DNA from: Pseudoxanthomonas composti
GTDB lineage: Bacteria > Pseudomonadota > Gammaproteobacteria > Xanthomonadales > Xanthomonadaceae
Length of the DNA stretch: 64,000 nucleotides
Assembly: GCF_004122095.1 (NCBI RefSeq)
Contig: NZ_SAWZ01000010.1
Coordinates: forward strand, 62,001-126,000
Direction of reading: 5' to 3'
Shown here: piece by piece, positions 57,271 through 64,000 of the stretch
Layout of the letters: every line of letters begins with the position of its first letter
How positions within the stretch are numbered: position 1 is the stretch's first letter
Program-made: the position numbers and the translations under genes
Notes under the pieces: model-generated
What the model saw: the letters and a program-made list of their open reading frames with translations, nothing else
Databases searched by the model: none
Told to the model about the DNA's origin: nothing

Positions 57271-58071
57271 TCAGCGGCCCAGAGCGTCGTTCAGCACGGT
57301 CGCCAGATGCACCCCGCCCAGGCGCAGCTGCGCCTCGGCCATCGGACGCCACTTCTGCACGTAGGCCTGGTCGATGCGGGCGCGCTGCGGGTACAGCCCG
57401 GGGCTGATCGCCGTGGCGCAGGAGGCTTCCGCCCAGGCCACCGGCTGCGGCCGCGAGGGCGCGGCCACAGAGGTATCCGAAGGCGCCGGCATGGCGCGCA
57501 GGCGCTGCAGGTAGGCGGCTTCGTCCAGGCCGGCGGTGCGCAGCAGGCCGCTGTCCCACAGCGCATGCAGATTCGTGCCGCGGCCGTCCAGGTTGACCTG
57601 CACCGTATTGCCGCCCTTGTCGTGCGCGAAGGCCGCATGCAGCGGCTGGTGTACGTCACCGACGAAGTGCACCACGAACTTCAGCGCCTGCAGGCGATCG
57701 GCCTTGCTGCGCTTGCGATCGGCCAGGATCGCGCTCTGCCGGCGGATCGCCTCGACCACGCAGTCGCCATTGCGGCAATCGCGATTGCTCTCGTAGCGGC
57801 AGCCTTCCTCGGCGATGTTGACGTAGTGCCAACTGGCGGTCTTCTTGCCCAACGCCGCGTCCGTGTTGCGCAGTTCGTCGGCCCAGTTGGCGACCCCGGC
57901 CAGGGTCGGCTCGGCTTCGCCCTTGAGCAGCTTCTGCGCCTCGGCCCGGGCCTTGGGCGACATATCGTCCCAGGCCAGGTCGGCGACCAGGCGATGGCCC
58001 AAGGGCCCCCAGGCAAGGGCAGGACCGGAGATCAACAGCAGCGCTGCCGATGCGAAAAATGAACGGATCAT
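57271..58071 (-). CDS. Secreted S1/P1-type nuclease
   Basis: A 266-residue zinc nuclease. The signal peptide ends ALA, leaving W21 as the mature N-terminus, whose amino group and carbonyl bind zinc in this family (AWGPLGHR). Other ligand motifs are ASWHYVNI, HFVGDVHQPLHA, GGNTVQVNL and NLHALWDSGL. It should cleave single-stranded nucleic acids and 3'-nucleotides outside the cytoplasm, possibly for phosphate scavenging. Related genes occur as single secreted enzymes in Xanthomonadaceae. It stands alone here. Confidence 0.93.
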   Translation of the reverse strand: MIRSFFASAALLLISGPALAWGPLGHRLVADLAWDDMSPKARAEAQKLLKGEAEPTLAGVANWADELRNTDAALGKKTASWHYVNIAEEGCRYESNRDCRNGDCVVEAIRRQSAILADRKRSKADRLQALKFVVHFVGDVHQPLHAAFAHDKGGNTVQVNLDGRGTNLHALWDSGLLRTAGLDEAAYLQRLRAMPAPSDTSVAAPSRPQPVAWAEASCATAISPGLYPQRARIDQAYVQKWRPMAEAQLRLGGVHLATVLNDALGR

Positions 58072-58571
58072 CCGTCAATTTTAGCCGAGCGCGGGGCCGG
58101 GGGAAATTTGGTGGGGCGACTCAGCTTTATACCGACGGCGGCAAGCTCGAATGCTGCTACCAATGGTCCATTCACAAAGCCGCTTTCTGGGCCAGTCCTT
58201 GCAAGCGTCCAGGCGCATTGGGGGGAAGGAAGCGCGTGTTGCTAGGGGATTGGCGTTGCTCAAGACCTGCAAGTGCTCAAACGCCGCGGCGGGATGAGTT
58301 TGCGGTAGCGACATCTGAAGGCGTGCGGTTGGCACTTAGGCGCCTGCATCTAAGCAATGAGTGCGCTCGACGGATCATGCCGGATGCAAGAATTCCGCTA
58401 GGCTAAGAACTCTTTTATATCGAACACAAGATCGAATTCGAGCTGCGATCCAAGCTTTTGCAGTGCAGGAATGAACTTGACTACGGTGAAGCCCAATTTT
58501 GTTTCAGGCGAGCCATGTAAAGTTCAGATTCTTGCTAATCTGTAGTGCCTTCAGCCAATCAAGAGGACGTT
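58072..58571. other. Lower-GC non-coding stretch at the edge of the terminal segment
   Basis: Five hundred bases in which GC content falls and AT-rich runs appear (for example around 58400-58560). A frame at 58050-58406 has no ribosome site or family similarity. The direct repeat CTTAGGCGCCTGCATC lies at 58335-58350. No RNA gene was recognised. Confidence 0.4.
58335..58350 (+). repeat. Direct repeat, left copy
   Basis: CTTAGGCGCCTGCATC, matching 15 of 16 bases with the copy at 60133-60148. With small gaps the similarity extends to the GCTCGA that follows each copy. The two copies flank the lipoprotein and the peroxidase genes. Confidence 0.55.
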
Positions 58572-59033
58572 ATGCGCCGACTGCTGCACGGGACACTCAT
58601 CCTGATCTCCAGTCTTTTGTGTAGCTGTGGGGAGCCGGAAGGTGCGGCCTCCGGGCGCACCGGTACGGGCAACGTCGACACGGCCGGCGAGGTGGTTGCC
58701 AAGCCGGAGATTCGGCAGATTCTTCTCGTCGGTGAGCGAAACGGCTTGGAGGGTGGAGGGCGTCCGTCGCCTATCACTTCCAAGAATCCCATCAACTGCA
58801 CCGTGTCGACCACGAAAATTGACGTGGGCTCGCAGCGTCTGACGATGCGATTGATCGATCTGTCGAGTGGCCAGGTGCTTGGCGAGCAGACTCAGTCGAT
58901 GAGTGCGGGCCAAGATACCGCGCATTTTGAGTTCAAGCCGGTCGATGCTTGGGCGCGGGGGCGCCATCTGCTTGAGGCTCGCCTTGGTCCAGCAGGTAAG
59001 GTGTTTCAAAGGGAATTCGACGTTGTACCGTAG
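58572..59033 (+). CDS. Small predicted lipoprotein, function unknown
   Basis: A 153-residue protein. Signal peptide MRRLLHGTLILISSLLCSC with C19 (possibly C17) as the lipid-bearing cysteine. The mature part looks beta-rich and has no recognised family: PEIRQILLVGERNGLEGGGR, QRLTMRLIDLSSGQVLGEQ and HLLEARLGPAGKVFQREFDVV suggest an immunoglobulin-like or carbohydrate-binding-like sandwich. AGAGGA precedes the ATG at 58572 by 4 bp; a start nine codons earlier is less likely. It converges on the peroxidase gene. Base composition is lower in GC than in the rest of the window. Confidence 0.7.
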   Translation: MRRLLHGTLILISSLLCSCGEPEGAASGRTGTGNVDTAGEVVAKPEIRQILLVGERNGLEGGGRPSPITSKNPINCTVSTTKIDVGSQRLTMRLIDLSSGQVLGEQTQSMSAGQDTAHFEFKPVDAWARGRHLLEARLGPAGKVFQREFDVVP

Positions 59034-59053
59034 GGAGCCTCAGTTGACCCATT

Positions 59054-60094
59054 CTAGTGAGTGGGTAGTGCCGCATCGTCAAGCGCCTGCAGGAAGGCGC
59101 GTAGATCGCGCTGTTCCTGGGCCGTAAGCGAAATGGGGGCGCCCCTTGCGAGGCTGCGGTAATAGATCTCTCTCCGAATTGCTTCTTCCAGCGTGGCTAC
59201 ACTGCCATCGTGCATGTAAGGAGCCGTTCGCGAAATGTTGCGAAGGGTGGGTGTGCGGTAAGCAGCAAGATCGCGCCCTTGGCTGGTGACTGCGAACCGT
59301 CCTAGGGCGGCCATCTCCGGATCGGAAAGCACAAGTTCTGCCATGGATGACCCGCTTTCGCGACGCAATTTGAAAGCGGAGATCGTCTCGCTGACATGTC
59401 CGGTCATCCTCTCCAACCCGACGTTCGAGTGGTGAAAGCGGTTGTCGGTGAACGGTGCGAGCTTCCCGGTCGCCGAATGGCAAGATCCGCAATCGGCCTT
59501 GCCCATGAAGACTTCCATGCCCCGTCGCTCAGCTTCCGATAGTGAGGTCGTGTCGCCTGCTACAAAAGCGTCGTAACGGTTTCCGGCCGTCGTAAGTGAT
59601 GCCAGATACGACATCAGTACGCTCGACACGCGTTCTTGGTCTACACGTTCGTCGCCAAAGGCGGCTCTGAACTGCTCGCGATATGCTTTGCGCGCAGAAA
59701 TAGCGTGAATCACCGCATCCATGTCCGGGCTCCCCATTTCAGCGGGGTTGGTGAAAGCCGCAATGACAGCAAGGTCGAGCCTTGTCCCACGCCCGTCCCA
59801 GAAAAAGCTCTCGAAGTATGGCAAATCCAGCAGGCTGGGGACGTTGCGGGTACCACGGCGTTCGCCATAGAGCTCGGGGACCGCCACGTTCTGTGCGAAA
59901 GCATGCTCGCGCTGATGACAGGACGCGCAAGCCATGGACCCGCTTGCGCTCAAGGTGCGGTCTTCGAATAACGCCTGTCCCAACTGGATAGCGGCGGTGC
60001 GCCCGGCTTCTTCCGAAGGCTCAAGGGCGTGCCAACTGGCCATCGCGGAGATGCCCAGTAAAAAAAAAACAGGTAAAAGCGCATTCCTTGGCAT
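59054..60094 (-). CDS. Di-haem cytochrome c peroxidase/MauG-family protein
   Basis: A 346-residue periplasmic protein with two haem c sites, CASCH (56-60) and CGSCH (202-206), as in bacterial di-haem peroxidases and MauG. Supporting segments are QLGQALFEDRTLSASGSMAC, RNVPSLLDLPYFESFFWDGR and TPTLRNISRTAPYMHDGSVATLEEAI. The signal peptide includes V9-F10-F11-L12 encoded by a run of ten T (plus-strand A run 60060-60069), a possible slippage site. The start at 60094 was chosen as the first Met before the hydrophobic leader. It may detoxify peroxide or modify a partner protein; the neighbour is a giant secreted protein. Confidence 0.9.
   Translation of the reverse strand: MPRNALLPVFFLLGISAMASWHALEPSEEAGRTAAIQLGQALFEDRTLSASGSMACASCHQREHAFAQNVAVPELYGERRGTRNVPSLLDLPYFESFFWDGRGTRLDLAVIAAFTNPAEMGSPDMDAVIHAISARKAYREQFRAAFGDERVDQERVSSVLMSYLASLTTAGNRYDAFVAGDTTSLSEAERRGMEVFMGKADCGSCHSATGKLAPFTDNRFHHSNVGLERMTGHVSETISAFKLRRESGSSMAELVLSDPEMAALGRFAVTSQGRDLAAYRTPTLRNISRTAPYMHDGSVATLEEAIRREIYYRSLARGAPISLTAQEQRDLRAFLQALDDAALPTH
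60060..60069 (-). other. Ten-base homopolymer in the peroxidase coding region
   Basis: Ten A on the plus strand (T on the coding strand) in codons 9-12 of the peroxidase gene. Such tracts can slip during replication and switch a gene off; they are also a place for sequencing errors. As read, the frame is intact. Confidence 0.6.
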
Positions 60095-60132
60095 TGACTT
60101 GCGTCTAGCAATTGGACAGAGTATGAACGTAG

Positions 60133-60148
60133 GCTTAGGCGCCTGTAT
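60133..60148 (+). repeat. Direct repeat, right copy
   Basis: CTTAGGCGCCTGTATC, one base different from the copy at 58335-58350. It overlaps a hairpin (ATCGAGC 60146-60152, GCTCGAT 60158-60164) that ends 20 bp before the RHS-type gene. Confidence 0.55.
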
Positions 60149-60184
60149 CGAGCATACGGCTCGATCCACCAAAAGGACAGTCTC

Positions 60185-63100
60185 ATGGACGAGCAGTTGC
60201 CCGGTCGGCATCGCAGGCGAGTTATAGCTGCGCGGCTGGCGCGCTGGACGACCACTTGCAGACGAGTGCCTACGCTGCTCCTCCTTTTGGGCATGCTCTT
60301 TTCGTCCTTCGCTGGTTTAGCCACAACTTACGTCTATGACAGCGGCGGCAAGCTTGTCGCAGTGTCCGATGATGCCGGTGCTAGCGCGCGCTATACCTAC
60401 GACAAAATCGGCAATCTGACCGGCGTTGATCGGTTTTCTGCGGGGCAATTGGCGATCTTCACCTTCGCTCCCGCTCGAGGAGCGGCAGGCACCGTCGTTA
60501 AAATAAGAGGGCAGGGGTTCAGTGCCACGACGTCACAGAATGTCGTCAAGTTCAACGGTGTTTCCGCGACCGTGTCCGCGTCGACCGCGACTGAGCTGAC
60601 CACATCCGTCCCCGCAGGTGCCGCTACCGGCACGATCACTGTTACCGTGGGTTCTGCGACGGCCGGCAGCGCCAGCAGTTTCGTGGTGGACGTTGGGGCC
60701 GGAGTGCCGGTCATCAACGCGCTATCCCCGACATCTGTCGTGGCAGGACAAGCAGTGACTGTCACAGGGACCAGGCTCATGCCGGTCATTGGCCAGACGA
60801 CGACGACGCTCAACGGTCGCACAGCCGCTCCTTCAGCGATTTCCAACGCGCAAATCGTGTTCCCCGTTCCTCTAAACGCGAGCAGCGGGAAAGTGACAGT
60901 GACGACGCCTTATGGCGTAGGTACCAGTGCCCAAGATATCTTGGTCGCGCCGTCAGGGGTGCTGCTGTCTGATATTGAGTCGGTCAAGCGCGTTTCCCTG
61001 AATGGCGTTGCCCAAACCTTGACCGCTAATGGCGCGGGCAAATCGGTCGCAGTGTTGTACGACGCGGCTGTGGGCGACTTTCCAAGCCTTCAATTCAGTG
61101 GGTTAGGCGAGCGAACGCTGAGCTACACCGTTTATGGCGTTACAAACACTCAGCTCGCCTCGGGGGCAGTCGAGGCTGGGTCTCCCAGTGTCCATCTACC
61201 ATCGGTGAAAAGTGCAGGGACGTACCTGATTGTTCTGCGCCCGGATGCACCGGCCACTTGGACTTTGGCACTGGAGAAGGCGCCGGCACTCGTCTCGGGC
61301 GGAGCCACGCTGAGCCAGGCGCTGACGAAAGTCTCGCAAAGCAAGCGGTTCGTGTTCTCGGCCACGGCGGGACAGAACCTCGGTCTTGCGCTGAGCGAAC
61401 TGGTCGCGCCCAACGCATCCTATGCCTACCTGAGGCTTTACAAGCCCGATGGTAGCTATGCAGCCGATCAGTACTGCTACCCCGATTCCGATGGCTGCCA
61501 AGTCAACGTGCAGGACGCGGTTGCAGGGTCCTACAGTCTGGTCGTAGATGCGCCTGCTCATGGCGATCGGACGATGAGCTTCAAGGTCACGTTGTCGACG
61601 GACATCAGCGGAACCTTGGCGTTGAACACGACCAAGGTGCTCAATCTGAGTCGAAGAGGTCAGAATGGGCGGCTGACGTTTAGCGGGACGGCTGGGCAAA
61701 CATTGGGCTTGCAGATCGCCGGTCAGAGCACGCTGCCTGCAGGACGTACGACTTACTACACCGTATACCAGCCCGACGGCTCGGTCCTGAACTCCACGGC
61801 CATCACTTCAGGCGGTACGTTGAACTTGCCTGGCCTGCCTGCCACGGGCACCTACACAGTATTTGTCGACCCCTACTTGGGAGAGACTTCGAACGCGCAG
61901 TTGATGATCAGCTCGGGGACGACGGGTGGACAAGTCACGAACGGTGCCAGCGGAAGCTTCTCGACGACGGTGCCCGGTCAGAACGTCTATCTGACATTCT
62001 CGGCGTCCGCGGGACAGAACCTCGGCCTTGCGTTGAGCGAACTAGTGGTGCCCAACGCGTCGTACGTGCAAATGCGGGTGTACAAGCCCGGTGGCGACTA
62101 TGCGGCCGATCAGTACTGCTATCCGGACAACGGCGGCTGCCAGGTCAATCTGCCTAACACCGTCGCAGGCACTTACAGTGTGATCGTAGAAGCGCCCAGT
62201 GACGGCGATCGTACGATGAGCTTCAAGAGCACGCTCTCGACAGACATCACCGGCGCATTGGCACTGAACACCACGAAGGCGCTCACGCTCACCCGCCGCG
62301 GTCAGAATGGACGGCTGACCTTCAGTGGCGCGGCGGGTCAGACGGTTGCGCTGCGGATCTCCGGACAGAGCACGGTTCCCGCGGACCGGACCGTGTACTA
62401 CACGGTCTACCAGCCAGACGGCGCCGTGTTAACGAGCACATCGGTAACAACAGATGGGACGCTGAATCTCCCGTCGCTGCCATTTGCCGGCACCTACCAA
62501 GTGTTCGCCGATCCCTACTATGGTGAGACCGCAAGCGCGCAGATCCTGCTGTCCTCTGGCGTGACGGGAACAACGCCGGTGGGTGGTGCGACTGGAAGCC
62601 ATGGCACCAGCGTGCCGGGTCAAAATATTTACCTGAGTTTCAACGCAACCGCAGGCCAGAATCTGGGCCTGGGACTGAGTGACCTGGTGTTTCCGGGGGG
62701 TGGCACCTACCTTTATGCGACGGCCTATGGTCCGGCTGGTGAGTACGTGGCCAGCAATACCTGCTATGAGAGTTCGGCCGGTTGCCAGCTGAATCTCTCG
62801 AATCTGGCAGCGGGTACTCACAGCGTGGTGATCACGCCTCCGTCCGACGGAGGCCAGACGATGAGCTTCAAGAGCACGCTATCCGTGGATGCGGTGGTGC
62901 CGTTGACGGCCAATACAGCCAAGACCATGAGCCTGACGCGGCGCGGTCAAAACGGTCGACTCACCTTCAGCGCAACGGCGGGGCAGTCAGTGGCACTTCG
63001 AGTCTCTGGACAGAGCACGGCTCCCGCGGACGGCTATGTGAACTACACGGTGTATCAGCCGGACGGTTCCATGTTGACGAGCATGTCTGTGGTCACGGAT

Positions 63101-64000
63101 GGCACGTTGAATCTGCAGTCCTTGCCCGCCTCTGGTGCATATCTGGTCTTCGCTGACCCGAACTATGGTGAGACCGCCGGCGCACAAGTCCTGTTGTCTA
63201 CGGGGGTGACGGGAACGGTGTCAGTGGGCGGCGCAACGGGAAGCTATAGCACGACCGTCCCTGGTCAGAACGTCTATTTGAGTTTCACGGCGACGGCGGG
63301 CCAGAACTTGGGTTTGGGACTGAGTGACCTGGTCATGCCGGGTGAGGGGAGCTATCTGTACGCAACCGCCTACGGTCCGAACGGAGAATACATTGCCGGC
63401 AACGGATGCTATGCATCAGATGGTGGTTGCCAGCTGAATCTTTCGGGTCTAACAGCGGGCACTCACAACGTCGTCATCGCAGCTCCGTCCGACGGAGCGC
63501 GCACGATGAGTTTCAAGACCACGCTTTCGGCAGACGTGGTGGTGCCTTTGACCGCCAACACGGCCAAGGCCTTGAGTGTGACCCGTCGCGGCCAGAACGG
63601 TCGACTGACCTTTAGCGGGACGGTTGGGCAAACGGTCGCGCTTCGCATCTATGGCCAAAGCACCGTTCCGGCCAATCGCAACGTTTACTACACGGTGTAC
63701 CAGCCGGACGGTTCTATGTTGACGAGTACCACAGTGATGACGGACGGAACGCTCAACCTGCCATCGCTGCCAGCCACGGGCACGTATTTGGTCTTTGCCG
63801 ATCCCTATTATGGTGAAACTGCCAGTGCGCAAGTCTTGTTGTCCTCCGGCGTGACGGGAACGGTGTCAGCGGGTGGGGCAACTGGGAGCTATACCACCAC
63901 GGTCCCGGGTCAGAATGTCTACCTGACTTTCACGGCGACGGCGGGTCAGAACCTGGGTTTGGGGCTCAGTGACTTGGTGATGCCTGGTGGCGGAAGTTAC
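60185..64000 (+). CDS. Giant secreted RHS/TIG protein with long tandem repeats (runs off the window)
   Basis: An open frame of 1272 residues without a stop. AGGA lies 7 bp before the ATG. A long signal peptide (about 1-46, hydrophobic 29-46) is followed at once by two YD/RHS-type motifs (TYVYDSGGKLVAV and RYTYDKIGNLTGV, 48-82), two IPT/TIG-like domains (about 88-170 and 174-256), a degenerate linker domain (about 258-365), then tandem units of 214-215 residues. Each unit has two related halves of about 107 residues: one with GQNLGLGLS and a conserved CX6C pair, one with RRGQNGRLTFS and YYTVYQPDGS, both resembling pre-peptidase C-terminal-like sandwiches. It is probably the stalk of an RHS-type or adhesin-like surface protein; the C-terminus is outside the window. 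Confidence 0.8.
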   Translation, partial: MDEQLPGRHRRRVIAARLARWTTTCRRVPTLLLLLGMLFSSFAGLATTYVYDSGGKLVAVSDDAGASARYTYDKIGNLTGVDRFSAGQLAIFTFAPARGAAGTVVKIRGQGFSATTSQNVVKFNGVSATVSASTATELTTSVPAGAATGTITVTVGSATAGSASSFVVDVGAGVPVINALSPTSVVAGQAVTVTGTRLMPVIGQTTTTLNGRTAAPSAISNAQIVFPVPLNASSGKVTVTTPYGVGTSAQDILVAPSGVLLSDIESVKRVSLNGVAQTLTANGAGKSVAVLYDAAVGDFPSLQFSGLGERTLSYTVYGVTNTQLASGAVEAGSPSVHLPSVKSAGTYLIVLRPDAPATWTLALEKAPALVSGGATLSQALTKVSQSKRFVFSATAGQNLGLALSELVAPNASYAYLRLYKPDGSYAADQYCYPDSDGCQVNVQDAVAGSYSLVVDAPAHGDRTMSFKVTLSTDISGTLALNTTKVLNLSRRGQNGRLTFSGTAGQTLGLQIAGQSTLPAGRTTYYTVYQPDGSVLNSTAITSGGTLNLPGLPATGTYTVFVDPYLGETSNAQLMISSGTTGGQVTNGASGSFSTTVPGQNVYLTFSASAGQNLGLALSELVVPNASYVQMRVYKPGGDYAADQYCYPDNGGCQVNLPNTVAGTYSVIVEAPSDGDRTMSFKSTLSTDITGALALNTTKALTLTRRGQNGRLTFSGAAGQTVALRISGQSTVPADRTVYYTVYQPDGAVLTSTSVTTDGTLNLPSLPFAGTYQVFADPYYGETASAQILLSSGVTGTTPVGGATGSHGTSVPGQNIYLSFNATAGQNLGLGLSDLVFPGGGTYLYATAYGPAGEYVASNTCYESSAGCQLNLSNLAAGTHSVVITPPSDGGQTMSFKSTLSVDAVVPLTANTAKTMSLTRRGQNGRLTFSATAGQSVALRVSGQSTAPADGYVNYTVYQPDGSMLTSMSVVTDGTLNLQSLPASGAYLVFADPNYGETAGAQVLLSTGVTGTVSVGGATGSYSTTVPGQNVYLSFTATAGQNLGLGLSDLVMPGEGSYLYATAYGPNGEYIAGNGCYASDGGCQLNLSGLTAGTHNVVIAAPSDGARTMSFKTTLSADVVVPLTANTAKALSVTRRGQNGRLTFSGTVGQTVALRIYGQSTVPANRNVYYTVYQPDGSMLTSTTVMTDGTLNLPSLPATGTYLVFADPYYGETASAQVLLSSGVTGTVSAGGATGSYTTTVPGQNVYLTFTATAGQNLGLGLSDLVMPGGGSY
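61373..64000 (+). repeat. Tandem 642/645-bp coding repeats in the RHS/TIG gene
   Basis: Taking the CAG of the GQNLGL codons as reference, units begin at 61373, 62015, 62657, 63302 and 63947, giving periods of 642, 642, 645 and 645 bp (214, 214, 215 and 215 residues). The last is cut by the window end. Later units are more alike than the first. Each unit carries the CX6C motif (CYPDSDGC, CYPDNGGC, CYESSAGC, CYASDGGC). Confidence 0.9.

Noticed and set aside
58050-58406. Possible 118-residue gene or RHS remnant (the translation contains LYTDGGKLE)
   Set aside because: The resemblance to the YD motif of the downstream RHS-type gene is a handful of residues, with no ribosome site and no continuation; not enough to call a pseudogene.
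58335-60148. Integron attC-type site at the CTTAGGCGCC direct repeats
   Set aside because: attC sites need GTTRRRY/RYYYAAC core sites and an imperfect palindrome between them; neither is present and no integrase gene was seen.
61373-64000. CRISPR array or non-coding satellite
   Set aside because: The repeats are 642-645 bp, in frame, and encode conserved protein units without spacers.

Overview
This window is about 64 kb of high-GC (roughly two-thirds G+C) chromosome from a gammaproteobacterium of the Xanthomonadaceae/Lysobacteraceae (Stenotrophomonas/Pseudoxanthomonas/Xanthomonas type). The gene order ftsQ-ftsA-ftsZ-lpxC-dciA-M23 peptidase-secA-mutT-coaE-pilD-pilC-pilB-pilA-pilR-pilS-sucC-sucD, the several large TonB-dependent receptors and the protein sequences point there. 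The genus cannot be fixed from sequence alone.

Layout. 1-9.9 kb: end of the division/cell-wall cluster (ftsQ tail, ftsA, ftsZ), lpxC, the helicase-loader gene dciA, a membrane-anchored M23 peptidase, secA and a Nudix-ThiE fusion. 10-19 kb, minus strand: coaE and the type IV pilus block pilD, pilC, pilB, pilA with its regulators pilR/pilS; a good sigma-54 promoter lies in front of pilA. 19-23.6 kb: sucCD, a ccdAB-type toxin-antitoxin pair and nadE. 23.6-27.7 kb: bamD, then a tightly overlapping rluD-pgeF-DUF4166-DCC string. 27.8-41.2 kb: a periplasmic-sensor diguanylate cyclase, two TonB-dependent receptors, a DUF3574 lipoprotein with an XAC2610-like partner, a GNAT enzyme and an alpha-amino-acid-ester-hydrolase-like protein divergent from the second receptor. 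41.4-49.3 kb: an NCS2-like permease, an mprF-acvB pair for lysyl-phosphatidylglycerol synthesis and hydrolysis, and an acetyl-CoA hydrolase/transferase. 49.4-55 kb: a Fur-type siderophore receptor and a BlaI-BlaR1(TonB)-lipoprotein operon with an obvious dyad operator. 55.2-58.1 kb: modBC without modA, trxC and an S1/P1 nuclease. 58.1-64 kb: a lower-GC segment with a small lipoprotein, a di-haem peroxidase and the 5' part of a giant secreted RHS/TIG protein built from 214-215-residue tandem repeats that runs off the window.

Repeats and regulation. A dispersed double-hairpin repeat occurs in two gaps between converging genes (nadE/bamD and the cyclase gene/receptor). REP-like elements lie at about 30.95 kb and 55.04 kb. 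Clear control signals include terminators after ftsZ, pilA, sucD and the siderophore receptor gene, a triple palindrome in front of ccdA, a Fur box, a LacI-type palindrome and the BlaI dyad. No rRNA, tRNA, CRISPR array, transposase or replication origin was seen.

The least explained parts are the 58-64 kb segment (new-looking repeat protein, direct repeats flanking two genes, a ten-base T run in a coding region), the ccdA operator with an unusual CcdB C-terminus, and the BlaR1-TonB operon.
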